DNA of 64,000 nt from JANXQG01 sp963804375. Lineage in GTDB: Bacteria; Planctomycetota; Planctomycetia; Pirellulales; Thermoguttaceae. Of the stretch, positions 6,957-16,305 are shown in pieces. Location: positions 699,794 through 763,793 of the forward strand of contig CAWDQE010000021.1 of the NCBI GenBank assembly GCA_963804375.1, read 5' to 3'. The notes under the pieces were generated by a model. The model had not been told where the DNA came from and did not search any database. It saw only the letters and a program-made list of their open reading frames with translations. Within the stretch, counting starts at the first letter, position 1; each line of letters begins with the position of its first letter. Position numbers and translations under genes: made by a program.

Positions 6957-7375
6957 CGCTTTGAATTCTTCGCTGCCCGTTGAGCGCGTGCTGCTGAGTT
7001 GGCCGCCACCGCTGCGCGGATGAGCTGCTTGAAGGCGGCCTCGTTGATCTTCTCCCCTTCGCGGAGGTCGATCGCACGCCGCGTGTTCCCTTCCAGGCTG
7101 GAATTGAAGAGCCTCTTCGGGTCCTTGACCGAGGCTCCACGCGCGAAGGTGAGCTTCACGACCTGCTTGTACGATTCCCCCGTGCAGACGATGCCGTCAT
7201 GGGACCAGACGGGGGTTCCCCTCCATTTCCACTCCTCCTGGATGTCGGGGTCGGCATCGTGGATGAGTTGACGGACATGAGCGAGGGTCTCTCCTCTCCA
7301 ATCCCCGAGCTCTTGAATCCGCTTGGTGATATTCGCTGAAGCGGCCCCGCCGTTCGGGCGACTTGTCGGCTTCAT
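6953..7375 (-). CDS. DUF1801 domain protein
   Basis: A 140-residue cytoplasmic protein. The core from about residue 18 to 115 has IQELGDWRGETLAHVRQLIH, then EEWKWRGTPVWSHDGIVCTG and KLTFARGASVKDPKRLFNSS, which is the DUF1801 (YdhG-like, frataxin-like fold) pattern with the conserved W-x-G-P/T-x-W region. A Lys/Arg/Ala-rich tail follows. The family is thought to bind small ligands or metals; no activity can be assigned. GGAG lies 5 bases before the ATG. It is convergent with and overlaps the peptidase-like gene, so the two are not co-transcribed. Confidence 0.8.
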   Translation of the reverse strand: MKPTSRPNGGAASANITKRIQELGDWRGETLAHVRQLIHDADPDIQEEWKWRGTPVWSHDGIVCTGESYKQVVKLTFARGASVKDPKRLFNSSLEGNTRRAIDLREGEKINEAAFKQLIRAAVAANSAARAQRAAKNSKR

Positions 7376-7488
7376 GTACTCTCCAATGCTCCGTTTCGCC
7401 TACAAAGGACCGATAGGAAAACTGATAGGAAATTAGATTTCCCACAGAAACCGAGTCTAGACTGGCAGAGAACTGGTAGTCAAGTGGG

Positions 7489-7536
7489 CGCAGGAGGGGG
7501 GAATGGACGCAGGAGGCGGGATGCAGGAGGCGGGGC
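7489..7536. repeat. short imperfect tandem GCAGGAGGCGGG repeat
   Basis: Three consecutive copies of about GCAGGAGG(C)GGGG lie in the 7376-7729 intergenic region, which otherwise holds no gene I can support. It sits between the divergent DUF1801 and PQQ-propeller genes. Confidence 0.5.
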
Positions 7537-7729
7537 AGGTCCCGCACTTCGCGGCCGAAAGGGCTGTGGGGATGGTGTTGTCGATAATCATCCGCAAGAG
7601 CGGGAATAGCCCTTCGTTGGCAGGCACCGCCGCTGAGCGTAAAATGTCATCGGTTTTGATCACCGAAGCCGAACGCTGCCCGGTCTTGCCATCAGCGATC
7701 AGCAGCGAGAAACAAGGAAAACCACCATC

Positions 7730-9097
7730 ATGCGAAAATGGTCCTTCAAGAGGCGAGTAGCGCTGCCCGTGAATACCAGCATCGAACGCAGCCTGCTGGG
7801 CATACTAACAGTCCTCTGGTTCTCCGCACCCTGCGCTGCCGAGGGAGAATGGACCCGTTTCCGGGGCCCCAACGGCAGTGGCATCAGTGATGCGACTACC
7901 ATTCCCACGCAATGGACCGAAAAGGACTACAACTGGAAAGTCAAGTTGCCCGGCGTCGGCCATTCCTCGCCGGTCGTGTGGGGCCGGCGGATCTTCGTCA
8001 CCAGCGGCGATCCTGAATCCGGCAAGCACAGCGTCTGCTGTCTCGATGCGACGGACGGCCATGCCGTCTGGCAACGCGATTATCCCTCGAAAACTGCCGC
8101 CCGGCACCCCGATAATGCGTATGCCACCGCCACGCCGGCCGTGGACGACGATGGCGTTGTGGTGACGTGGGCGACGCCTGAAGAGGTGACGCTCTTGGCC
8201 TTGGATCACGCGGGGCATGAGGTGTGGCGCCGCAATCTGGGGCCCTTCGTGGCCTTCTTCGGATGCGGCATTTCGCCCATCCTGCTCGATAACCTCGTGA
8301 TCCTGAATAACGACCAGGAAGACCCCAGCCTGCTTCCCGGCCACAAGCAGAATCCACCCGAGCCGGCCGGCAAGAGTTGCCTGCTCGCGCTGGATCGCAA
8401 GACAGGGCAAACGCGGTGGCAAACCGACCGCCGCACGTCGTTTGCATCCTATTCCACTCCCTGTGTCTACCAGGACGAAGGCCGCCGCCCCATGTTGATC
8501 TTCACCGGTGCGGCCCACGGAATTACGGCGGTCGATCCGAGAAAGGGGAATGTGCTCTGGGAGTTCGGCCAGCCTTTCCTGGATCGAGCCCTTAGTTCGC
8601 CGGTTGTGGCCCACGGACTGGTCATTGCCGGGCATGGAGCAGGGACCCGCGCCTCGCGCTACGTCGCCGTCAGACCCGGTGCGCCTGAGAAAGGAGTGAA
8701 GCCCACGTTGGCCTACGAGGTGAAGAACGCCATTCCCTTGATTCCCACGCCGCTGGTCAAGGACAACCGGCTCTACTTCTGGACCGACGAGGGAGTCGTC
8801 TCGTGTCGGCGGCTGGATACGGGAGACGTGCTATGGGAAGAGCGGGTTGGCGAGTCATACTACGCGTCGCCGGTGTGGGTGAACCACTGCCTTTACGGCG
8901 TCGCCAAGAACGGGCATGTCGTCGTCCTGGCGGCTGCCGACAAGTTCGAGGTTCTCGGCCGCATGTCACTCGGCGAGTTGAGTTATGCTACGCCGGCCGT
9001 GGCCGGCGGGGTTATGTATTTGCGAACCCGGTCCCAGTTGTTTTCGCTCGGCGGTCCCGGCAAGTGGCCGCGAAGGCAATCGCCGGCGAATCAATAA
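7730..9097 (+). CDS. secreted PQQ/BamB-like beta-propeller protein
   Basis: 455 residues with an N-terminal export signal (hydrophobic LLGILTVLWFSAPCAAEGEW). The mature part begins WTRFRGPNGSGISD, the 'W-x-x-x-RGPxGxG' opening that defines the planctomycete secreted PQQ-like propellers. Propeller blades follow, with VCCLDATDGHAVWQRDYPSK, LALDRKTGQTRWQTDRRTSF and CRRLDTGDVLWEERVGESYY, each with the D-x-x-T/G-G-x-x-x-W blade motif. These proteins rarely bind PQQ and are better seen as periplasmic scaffolds or binding proteins. The ligand is unknown. A strong hairpin follows the stop and may end transcription. Confidence 0.85.
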   Translation: MRKWSFKRRVALPVNTSIERSLLGILTVLWFSAPCAAEGEWTRFRGPNGSGISDATTIPTQWTEKDYNWKVKLPGVGHSSPVVWGRRIFVTSGDPESGKHSVCCLDATDGHAVWQRDYPSKTAARHPDNAYATATPAVDDDGVVVTWATPEEVTLLALDHAGHEVWRRNLGPFVAFFGCGISPILLDNLVILNNDQEDPSLLPGHKQNPPEPAGKSCLLALDRKTGQTRWQTDRRTSFASYSTPCVYQDEGRRPMLIFTGAAHGITAVDPRKGNVLWEFGQPFLDRALSSPVVAHGLVIAGHGAGTRASRYVAVRPGAPEKGVKPTLAYEVKNAIPLIPTPLVKDNRLYFWTDEGVVSCRRLDTGDVLWEERVGESYYASPVWVNHCLYGVAKNGHVVVLAAADKFEVLGRMSLGELSYATPAVAGGVMYLRTRSQLFSLGGPGKWPRRQSPANQ

Positions 9098-9106
9098 TTG
9101 TCGCAC

Positions 9107-9160
9107 TGTCGCCTTTCGCTCCGCGAAAGAACGCGACCTTCGCAGAGCGAAAGGCGACAA
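9107..9160. repeat. long inverted repeat between convergent genes
   Basis: TGTCGCCTTTCGCTC faces GAGCGAAAGGCGACA with a second pair GCGAAAG/CTTCGC inside. The hairpin lies 10 bases after the stop of the propeller gene and before the convergent NPCBM gene. Hairpins of this 'GCCTTTCGCTCCGCGAAAG' type are dispersed repeats in planctomycete genomes. It may serve as a bidirectional terminator but has no T-tract. Confidence 0.6.
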
Positions 9161-9214
9161 TGGTTTCTGCGCCGATCCTAAAGGATCGCCTTACGACTTG
9201 TCAAGCCTCCAAGC

Positions 9215-10465
9215 TCACTTAATGATCTTCGCATTGCACAGATCGAGGCGACTGGATACGTCCAACTCGTCGCCGTAATCGACGAGGACGACCAGCCGCC
9301 GCACGCCGCTCAGGTCCACGTCGATGGGCTTGGGTGGATCGGCGCCCAGAATGGTCGTTTCCAGCAGGACCTTGTCGTCGCCGCGGAGCACCAGGCGGGC
9401 GTTGCCGCGGGGGCGAAAGTCATCATCGATCCCCGCTACCGCCTGCAGCTTTCTGAACTTGCCCGGCAGGTCGTATTTCATCTCCGTGCGGGCATGCATC
9501 GCCAGACCTTTGGGATATGGTTTGCCGGCCAGCCGCAAAGGCTTCGATTCGAGGGTCTGGTCCTGGCGCGGGCGAAACAACTCGGCGCGGGCCGGCAGTT
9601 CCTTGTCCATGCCGAAGTAGGGCGTATAGACGGCCGATTCCGGCTTCAGGTCGCTGAGGAACACGATCTTGCCGCGCGAAAAGTCGATGTTCGCCACTTG
9701 CTCCGCCGCGCGGCGGACGGTTAGGCCCGTGGGCGTTTTCCATTCCAGCTTCTCGGCCGATCCCGCCACCCGGGAGCCGGTACCCGGCGCCGGGCCCGCA
9801 TAGCTCACGCACTCCGCCGACCAACGCGATCCGCTGGCGTCGGTAATCGCGTACAGGCCCTCGGAGTGCTCGCTCTGCTGGGCATGGTGGAAGACCAGCC
9901 CGTAAATCTTGGCCCGCTTGACATTCATCATTTCGCCGTCCAGGTCGAACTGGACCTGCTTGTCGGTCACGTCGTGAATGGCGCCGTTGTGGCCGTCGAT
10001 GCTATCGCCCTTGGCGGTGACCAGCACGTCGCTCTGGCCCTTGTTGCCCACGATCCGCATCCACTCGGCGGCCGCGGCCTCGGCCCCGGCCTGGAAGCGG
10101 ACGGTGAGGATGTCTCGGGACGGCATTTCGATGACTTCGCCGCCGCGGAGCGTGATCCGCGCGGCCCCGGCGCGGGCCGTGTACTCTTCGGCCAGCAGTG
10201 TCGAGCCGTCGACCAGATCGATCCAAACCGAGGGCTCCTTGCCCGGCGCGGCTGGCTTCTGCTTGGGCGCCAACGAGGCGATCTTCTCGATTTCCAGCGT
10301 CACCCGGCCGGTCGGCGTTTGCAGGACGACCTGCTTGCCGTCAATCGACACAAGGTCGCCGGCCACCGGCGGGCCTTCCAGGGGTTGGATCTGGAACTCG
10401 GCGGCGGACGCCACGGCGGCCCAAGTCAAGATCACGATCAGGGAGTTTCGAATTTCAGATTTCAT
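9215..10465 (-). CDS. secreted NPCBM-domain protein
   Basis: 416 residues with a signal peptide (SLIVILTWAAVASAAEF). The first 200 residues are beta-rich with repeated 'G-xx-V-x-LxxGxxxxI' strands (VSIDGKQVVLQTPTGRVTLE; ITLRGGEVIEMPSRDILTVR). The C-terminal 150 residues form an NPCBM-type carbohydrate-binding jelly roll: KPYPKGLAMHARTEMKYDLP, then FRKLQAVAGIDDDFRPRGNA and VVLVDYGDELDVSSRLD. NPCBM modules bind galactose-type sugars in glycosidases. No catalytic domain is fused here, so the role is probably binding at the cell surface. It is downstream of the TPR/PQQ gene with a 45-base gap and may be co-transcribed with it. Confidence 0.8.
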   Translation of the reverse strand: MKSEIRNSLIVILTWAAVASAAEFQIQPLEGPPVAGDLVSIDGKQVVLQTPTGRVTLEIEKIASLAPKQKPAAPGKEPSVWIDLVDGSTLLAEEYTARAGAARITLRGGEVIEMPSRDILTVRFQAGAEAAAAEWMRIVGNKGQSDVLVTAKGDSIDGHNGAIHDVTDKQVQFDLDGEMMNVKRAKIYGLVFHHAQQSEHSEGLYAITDASGSRWSAECVSYAGPAPGTGSRVAGSAEKLEWKTPTGLTVRRAAEQVANIDFSRGKIVFLSDLKPESAVYTPYFGMDKELPARAELFRPRQDQTLESKPLRLAGKPYPKGLAMHARTEMKYDLPGKFRKLQAVAGIDDDFRPRGNARLVLRGDDKVLLETTILGADPPKPIDVDLSGVRRLVVLVDYGDELDVSSRLDLCNAKIIK

Positions 10466-10482
10466 ATTTCAAATTTCAAATT
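10449..10482. repeat. AT-rich TTTCAAA-type simple repeat
   Basis: A short run of ATTTCAGATTTCATATTTCA followed by AATTTCAAATTG overlaps the start of the NPCBM gene. It is a low-complexity dispersed sequence, strongly AT-rich against a GC-rich background. It could host a promoter. Confidence 0.5.
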
Positions 10483-10510
10483 GAATTATGCCTTGGTGCC
10501 TATTCATCCG

Positions 10511-13500
10511 TCACTTCTTCTCCTCGTAAGTGAACTTTGCCCAATGCGAGTTCGAACGGATTTCCAGTCGGCGGCCGGGAGGGTCGGCGTCGATCTCGTA
10601 CTGGTTGTCGAAGGCGGTCGCCTCGTTCTGGTGCAGGATACGGCCGGTCCGCACGTCGAGGCAGAGTATCTGCGAGAACGTTCCCTCGTGCTTGAAGCCG
10701 CCATTGGGCAGGTTCGTGACCTTCATGTATTGGCGGTAGAATGTGAGCATGGGCAGGTCGCGGGCCTGGTAGACGTCGAACGTCTGGTTGGGAAGTTCCG
10801 TTTCCCAAAGCCGCTTCCCTGTGGTCGCGTCGAATCCGTAGACCCAGCCGCCCACGATGACGTTTCCCGCCGGGACGTTATTTCCTCCGAAGGGATTCGT
10901 CTCGGCGGTTGGCGAAATCGCGATCAGGATGTACCGGCCGCACGAGCGCCGGGCCACGATCCCCTCCAGCGACTTGATCTCGTCGGCACGTGACTTGAAG
11001 ACTTCTTTGCCGTCGCGGACCCCGAGCACGACGAAAGCTCCGCCAGGCTCCAGGACGGCGATTTCATCCCCGTCGATGAGCCAGAACTGGGCCTCGCCGC
11101 TGAAAGCGCGCTGCCACACGATCCGCTGCGTCCAGGGATCGAACAGATGCATTTGCGCCTCTTTGGGGCTGGCAACCCAGGTCAAGCATTGCCGGCCGAA
11201 GGCGGCAATCCGCTGGTTCAGCGGCGGCACCGCCCGGCGGCCTAGTTCGCGGCCGTCGAAACTATCAAGCACGACCGCTTCCGTCGCATCGGGCGGAGTG
11301 GCCAGGACCATCTCTTCGTCACCGATCAAGTCGCTGTCGCTGAGCAGATCGTCGCGGGTCCAGAGCAACCCCCCGGTGAGCGGATCGACCGCCACGAGTT
11401 TCCGGTCCTGCTCGAAACAGACGTAGTCGGACGTCACCGCCAGCGGACTGGCGAGGGGCGAGGTCAGCGGCTTCGCCTGCCGTTGCATCTGAAAGCGGCG
11501 GCGAGCCATTTGCATGACGCCAGGCTGCGGCGTCGCGGCCGTGAAGCTGTCCTGGGACCAAAGGATCTTACCCTTCTCGGCCAACGTGTCGACGGCACAG
11601 ACGCGGTTGCCCAGCATGGTCACCAGCAGGTGGCCGGCCAGCCGGCCCTCCGAGAATTGTTGCACGTAACCGACGAAATTCGGGTGGATCTTCGCCTCGT
11701 CCAGGGGCAATTTCCACCGCACGCGGCCGTCGGGGTTGGTCTCCATAAGCGACGGAGCTCCGAGGGCGATCCGGAAGCTCCGGTTCCCGTCCGGGTTCGA
11801 AACAGGGAACGTCATGTTGAAGCCCGAAGGCTGGTTTGCGTTGCCGTCTTTCGCTTCTTTCTTGGGTTCGCCCAGCGGCCAGGGATCGGTGCGGTCCAAA
11901 GCGCGGCGGACGGACACCATGGACCCATGGTCGTGGTCGTCGCCGGCGGGGATCGCCGCGGCCAGGGGCACCCGGTACCCCGGGTCGCGGGCCGGTTTGC
12001 CGTCGCGGCCAACGATATCGGCCAGGGGACCGCTCAGCTCACGGTAGCACCGTGCGGCGTCCTCAGGGCGGTCGGCGCCGCGGTAGAGCACGGCCAGGCG
12101 GTCGGCCGCCTCCCGTTGTTGCGGGAGAGTCCCATGTCGGAGCACTCGGCCGAGCATCAGCTCGTTTGCCAACAGTCCGCCCGAGACGGGCTGGGCCTTC
12201 CGAGCCAAACGGAGGCGGGCGTCGTTGGCCGCCGGATGGAAGGCGAAGTAGCCGATGAACCGGGGCAGCCGGTCGTCGTTGAGACGGGCCTCGATCTGGC
12301 GGTCCATGGCGGCACGCTGATCGGGCGCGGCGGCGGCGTACAGCTCGGCCAGGCCCCCGCCGATCAAGCGGTCGCCGCGGATGGTCCGTGCGGCATCGGC
12401 AGCCTCGATCTTCGGGACGTCCGGCGCCTGATCGATCCATTTCAGGTAGACGTCGAATGCCTCGCCCACCCGCCCGTCGCGGCGCAGGCCGGTTGCCAGG
12501 CTGTGGAGCAACCGGCCGCGGAGTTCGGGCGTGGCGAAGATCGAGTCGAGTTCCGCGGCCAACGGCTGGTACTTTTCCAAGTCCAACTGCAAGCCTTCGC
12601 AGAGGGCATCGCGGAGCAGTTGCCGTGTGCGGTCCGACGGCGCGGTCTTCAGGGCGCGGCGGAGCTGATCGATGGCCTCGGCATAACGACCCTGGCAGAA
12701 CAGGACCTCGCCCCGTTCGGCCAGCAGGGAGGCATCGTCCGGCCGGGCGCGCAACTGGGCCGCGAGCTCCGCGTCCCGCGTGGGCAAGAGGTCGAAGCGG
12801 CTGATGGCATCGATTGTTTGTGAGATGACCACCCCCTGGTGGTTCACCAGGTTGCCCGGGACCTGGCCATCCGCTGCGCGGCTGCGCGAGAGAATCTTTC
12901 CCGAGCCCAGGTCGATCGCCGCGACCTCGGCCGTGCTCAAGGGCAAGTAATAACAACTCGTGGAAAGGTAGCCGCGGCCGCTGGGAACGGCTGACGGAGG
13001 CAACCAGGCATCGCCCGCATCCCACGCCCGCGTGCCGTCGGACAGCTTCAATGCCCGTACGCTCTTGCGCCCGACCACGATCACCTTGCCGTCGCCTACG
13101 CCGCCCACGTACAGGCCGTCGCGCCGTGGGACCGACCATTCCTGGTTGCCGTCGGTCAGGCGCAGGCAAACGAGGTCCTCGGAATTCGGCGCACACAAGA
13201 GCACGCGGCCCGCCGCGATCGTCGCGCCGGGGTCGCACCAGCGGTCGGGCCGGTCCATCTGGTTGGCCTGCCGTTGCTGCATGATGAAGAAGTTCATCGG
13301 ATTGACGCCGCTCGTGGGCCCCTCGAAGGCCCAGAGCACCGCACCGCTCGTCAGGTCGAAGGCCACGTAGCGGTTGTCGGCGACGCAGTAGGCGACCAGC
13401 ACGCCATCGGCCGCCGAGGGACTTGGGCCCCAACGGTGTACGCTCGTACCCAGCGGCCAAAAAGGATTGAACGTAGGTCTCGACGGCTCTTCCTTGATCG

Positions 13501-15115
13501 CCAACGTCCACTGGTTGAGGACTGCCCCGTCGGATGGTTGAAGGACCAAGAGCCGGGTTTGATCGCCCACCTCGGCCACGACGTAGAGTTGGTCGTCCAG
13601 CGGCAAGGGCGGCCCAAGAAAGAACGCGCCCGCCAAGGGGCCGCCGCCGACCGAGGGTGCTGGGTTCCCCGCCGGCGGGCCGCCCGCTTCCCACTTGATT
13701 TTCCCCGTCTTCACGTCGTAGGCCGTGAGCGTGTTGTAGGTCCTCAGGATACCCGGATCGAGCTGACGGCGGCCGTTGGGCAAGACGACCATCGATTGGG
13801 CATCGGGCCCAAGATTGAAGGGCGTGCATTCCAGCCCGAAGACCATGCGGCCATCGCTGCTCATGGTGCCGAAGGCGAGGTCGTCCCAGAGGCGGCGCGC
13901 CACGCCGCGGGCGACGATCTCGGCCGCGTTCTTCTTCTTTTCCGCGTCGGCGAAGCGTACGAAATACCCCAGAGGATCTTCCATCGGGGCTTCCCAGCGG
14001 ACCGCGCCGGTGGCCAGGTCGATCGCCCGGATGTCGATCGCCGTACGGCTCACCACGGTCTGCCCGACCACTAGCGGGTGCAGGCTGGGCATGGCGGCCA
14101 CGCGGTTTTCCCGCTGCCGCTTCTCGACTTTTTCGATGGCCTCGCGCAAGGCGGCGTCGGACGAGGCCGGCACCTGGTACTTGGCCTTGAGCCACGGATT
14201 GCCGTCGACCGCGAGCGAATTCCGCCCTGGGCCGCCGGCATACATCTGCCAATCGGCGGCGCCCAAGGCCGACGGGCCGATAATCGCTTCCAGCCACGGC
14301 AACGATTGCTCCTCGGAGGCGAATACGGGGCGTTTTTGGCCGCCCATGACGATCGCTTGCGCCCGCTGCCGCGACTTCCACTGCACCAGCACTTCCTTGG
14401 CCGCCTCCGGCATCCGCGCCTTCAGGCAGCAGGTGGCCAGCTCGATGCTCAGGGCGGGCTCGAAGCGGGCGGCCCGCTCGGGATCGCGCGCGAGCCGGCG
14501 GAAGTAGGACGCCGCACGGGAGAACTCGCCTTTGGTGCGGTAATACGTGCCCAACAGGTATGTTGCCTCGCCGCCAGCTTCCGTGAAGAAGTAGTTCTGG
14601 ACCACGTCGGAGATCCCGGCCGGCCCGCTCGACGCCAGCGCCTCGGAGAGGCGGCGGCGTGCCGGGGCGTCGCACAGCAACTTGTACTCCGCCAGCCCTT
14701 CCCGCGGCAACTCGGACAACAGGTGCTCGGCGTCGATCTTCAGCCGCCGCCACACCGGCGCGTCGCGGTCGGGCCGGTAGGAATAGTCCGACGGCGCCGC
14801 AAGGATGTCGCTCAAGAGGCCCACCGCCTCGGCATAGCTCTTCTTGGAAATCAACTTCCGCGCACGGGCCAGTTGCTGAACCTGGGATCGGTCGGCAAGA
14901 GGCAACCCCAAGAGCACCATCGGATCGCCGAGATCCTTTCCCTTGACCGTGCCCGCGGCGTTCTTGCCGGGAACCACGGCCGCCGGCGCGGCGGCCGGGG
15001 CACCTGGTGCTCCGGCTCCGGCCGGGGCGCGGGGTTGCGGATGGGCGGGGCGGACTTGGCTGGCGGCCTCTGCGGCGGCGGGGGAAGCGGATTGGCCTTG
15101 ACCCAAGCCTCCCAT
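10511..15115 (-). CDS. large TPR plus double PQQ-propeller protein
   Basis: About 1534 residues. After a Pro/Ala-rich start the recognisable part begins GDPMVLLGLPLADRSQVQQL and YAEAVGLLSDILAAPSDYSY, the TPR-type opening of large planctomycete propeller proteins. A first propeller (about residues 280-790) holds RAIDLATGAVRWEAPMEDPL, YDVKTGKIKWEAGGPPAGNP and AIDLGSGKILSRSRAADG. A TPR block follows (RGEVLFCQGRYAEAIDQLRR), then a helical region and a second propeller (AVDPLTGGLLWTRDDLLSDS; YGFDATTGKRLWETELPNQT). No signal peptide is present, although relatives have one. The frame overlaps the upstream HEAT gene by 265 bases in a different register, so the start is uncertain and a fusion of the two is possible. 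Confidence 0.8.
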   Translation of the reverse strand: MGGLGQGQSASPAAAEAASQVRPAHPQPRAPAGAGAPGAPAAAPAAVVPGKNAAGTVKGKDLGDPMVLLGLPLADRSQVQQLARARKLISKKSYAEAVGLLSDILAAPSDYSYRPDRDAPVWRRLKIDAEHLLSELPREGLAEYKLLCDAPARRRLSEALASSGPAGISDVVQNYFFTEAGGEATYLLGTYYRTKGEFSRAASYFRRLARDPERAARFEPALSIELATCCLKARMPEAAKEVLVQWKSRQRAQAIVMGGQKRPVFASEEQSLPWLEAIIGPSALGAADWQMYAGGPGRNSLAVDGNPWLKAKYQVPASSDAALREAIEKVEKRQRENRVAAMPSLHPLVVGQTVVSRTAIDIRAIDLATGAVRWEAPMEDPLGYFVRFADAEKKKNAAEIVARGVARRLWDDLAFGTMSSDGRMVFGLECTPFNLGPDAQSMVVLPNGRRQLDPGILRTYNTLTAYDVKTGKIKWEAGGPPAGNPAPSVGGGPLAGAFFLGPPLPLDDQLYVVAEVGDQTRLLVLQPSDGAVLNQWTLAIKEEPSRPTFNPFWPLGTSVHRWGPSPSAADGVLVAYCVADNRYVAFDLTSGAVLWAFEGPTSGVNPMNFFIMQQRQANQMDRPDRWCDPGATIAAGRVLLCAPNSEDLVCLRLTDGNQEWSVPRRDGLYVGGVGDGKVIVVGRKSVRALKLSDGTRAWDAGDAWLPPSAVPSGRGYLSTSCYYLPLSTAEVAAIDLGSGKILSRSRAADGQVPGNLVNHQGVVISQTIDAISRFDLLPTRDAELAAQLRARPDDASLLAERGEVLFCQGRYAEAIDQLRRALKTAPSDRTRQLLRDALCEGLQLDLEKYQPLAAELDSIFATPELRGRLLHSLATGLRRDGRVGEAFDVYLKWIDQAPDVPKIEAADAARTIRGDRLIGGGLAELYAAAAPDQRAAMDRQIEARLNDDRLPRFIGYFAFHPAANDARLRLARKAQPVSGGLLANELMLGRVLRHGTLPQQREAADRLAVLYRGADRPEDAARCYRELSGPLADIVGRDGKPARDPGYRVPLAAAIPAGDDHDHGSMVSVRRALDRTDPWPLGEPKKEAKDGNANQPSGFNMTFPVSNPDGNRSFRIALGAPSLMETNPDGRVRWKLPLDEAKIHPNFVGYVQQFSEGRLAGHLLVTMLGNRVCAVDTLAEKGKILWSQDSFTAATPQPGVMQMARRRFQMQRQAKPLTSPLASPLAVTSDYVCFEQDRKLVAVDPLTGGLLWTRDDLLSDSDLIGDEEMVLATPPDATEAVVLDSFDGRELGRRAVPPLNQRIAAFGRQCLTWVASPKEAQMHLFDPWTQRIVWQRAFSGEAQFWLIDGDEIAVLEPGGAFVVLGVRDGKEVFKSRADEIKSLEGIVARRSCGRYILIAISPTAETNPFGGNNVPAGNVIVGGWVYGFDATTGKRLWETELPNQTFDVYQARDLPMLTFYRQYMKVTNLPNGGFKHEGTFSQILCLDVRTGRILHQNEATAFDNQYEIDADPPGRRLEIRSNSHWAKFTYEEKK

Positions 15116-16305
15116 TTCTTCAAGGCAGACTCACGTTGCTTCGGGTCCTTGAATCCCAGGTTGGCGAAATTGAACGCTTGTTGCGGGAAACGGTGGAGGT
15201 TTTGGAACCATTGCTTGGCGTCGGGCATGTCGTACTGGGCGTGGTCCTGCCCTGTCAGTTCAAGCAGCCAGGCCAGGGCCACGTCGCGGATCTCGATCGA
15301 CCGGATCTCCTGCTTGTTGTTGATCATCATGAACTGCCGGATTGCCTCGCGGTTTTCGCTCAACATCGGCAGCAGCAGCGCGGCATAGGGCTTGCCTCCC
15401 AGCCGGGCCGTGCCTTCGATTCCGCACGCCACGAGGTGCGAATTGGGGTTCTTGGGATCCTTGAGCAATTCCAACACCGGATCCAACGCCTCCTTGATCT
15501 GGTACTGCACCGCGAGCTGGAGCTTCTGCATGGCCATCATCGGGCCGGTCGGCTGCTGGATCCACCGGCCCAGCAGTTTTCGCGAGATATCTTTGTATTC
15601 GCCTTCGTTGAGTGCCTTCTGAAAAGGCTGCTGGAAAAACAGGTTGGGCCACATCGGGTTCCCCGCCAGATCCTGCGGCAGGCGGACGTTCGCGTCCACG
15701 GCAACGAACAGTAATGCGGCGACCGTGGCCAACTGGGGTTCCCGCGGGCCGGTCGGATCGCCGCCGAAGAATCGCTGCACCACCTGCTGGAAGCGGAGTT
15801 GGAAGGCCTTCACGGCCAGCTCGTCGCCGACTTCAGCCGACTCCAGGAGCGCCGGCTCATAGCGCTGCATGTCGACGAACAGCTTGCGCGCCACCTTGTC
15901 ATTGCCGTAGACCTCGCAGAAGCGGGACCAGCAGGGAAGGTCGTGCTGCTGCTTGCCCTCGGTGTCGGCCACGAGCGCCTCCAGACGGCGGCGAAAGTCG
16001 GCCTCCAGCACCTCGGCCAATAGCCGGCGGCAGCCGCGACGGACCTCCAAATCAGGGTCCTGAAGGCCGGCCAGCAGCGCCTCCCGCGCGCTGAGCCCGC
16101 ATTTCGCCAGACGGGCCGCCGCTTCACGGCGATTCTCGTAAGCGTCGTCGCCGAGTTGCCGCACCAAGGCCGCCGGCGTCTCGGCTGACAACGGCTTCCC
16201 GGCCGCCGCCGGCGCTGTCTTGACCGCGCCGGCGACTCCCGGCGGGGCACCCGCTTGCGGGTCGGCCGCGGCCACAACGGCGGCCGAGCCCAGAAACAGG
16301 GCCAC
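14851..16305 (-). CDS. secreted HEAT-repeat protein
   Basis: 484 residues from a GTG start. The hydrophobic segment VALFLGSAAVVAAADPQ is an export signal; in-frame residues before the GTG (KWRGWASAALAPQLLGP) would extend it but have no start codon. HEAT-type helices follow (LVRQLGDDAYENRREAAARL; LAGLQDPDLEVRRGCRRLLA), then a planctomycete-specific region with CWSRFCEVYGNDKVARKLFV and IEIRDVALAWLLELTGQDHA. The natural end is near ALKKWEAWVKANP (about 15090); the remaining 80 residues are Pro/Arg-rich and are the neighbour gene read out of frame. It is probably a scaffold in the same export operon as the TPR/PQQ protein. Confidence 0.7.
   Translation of the reverse strand: MALFLGSAAVVAAADPQAGAPPGVAGAVKTAPAAAGKPLSAETPAALVRQLGDDAYENRREAAARLAKCGLSAREALLAGLQDPDLEVRRGCRRLLAEVLEADFRRRLEALVADTEGKQQHDLPCWSRFCEVYGNDKVARKLFVDMQRYEPALLESAEVGDELAVKAFQLRFQQVVQRFFGGDPTGPREPQLATVAALLFVAVDANVRLPQDLAGNPMWPNLFFQQPFQKALNEGEYKDISRKLLGRWIQQPTGPMMAMQKLQLAVQYQIKEALDPVLELLKDPKNPNSHLVACGIEGTARLGGKPYAALLLPMLSENREAIRQFMMINNKQEIRSIEIRDVALAWLLELTGQDHAQYDMPDAKQWFQNLHRFPQQAFNFANLGFKDPKQRESALKKWEAWVKANPLPPPPQRPPAKSAPPIRNPAPRPEPEHQVPRPPRRRPWFPARTPRARSRERISAIRWCSWGCLLPTDPRFSNWPVRGS

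Noticed and set aside
7489..7536. CRISPR-like or minisatellite array
   Set aside because: Only three short degenerate copies without spacers; no array and no cas genes are seen.
9107..9160. Intrinsic terminator of the propeller gene
   Set aside because: The hairpin is strong but no T-tract follows on either strand, so it is listed as a repeat only.
11483..12823. Long plus-strand open frames (also 13274-14074 and 14078-15388) opposite the TPR/PQQ gene
   Set aside because: Composition mirrors the antisense of a real gene (runs of Val/Ala/Arg/Gly) and there are no ribosome-binding sites or recognisable domains.
12063..14753. An 896-codon open frame inside the TPR/PQQ gene on the same strand
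   Set aside because: It is Arg/Pro/Gly-rich with no family pattern and is fully contained in a gene with clear propeller motifs; long shadow frames are expected at this GC content.
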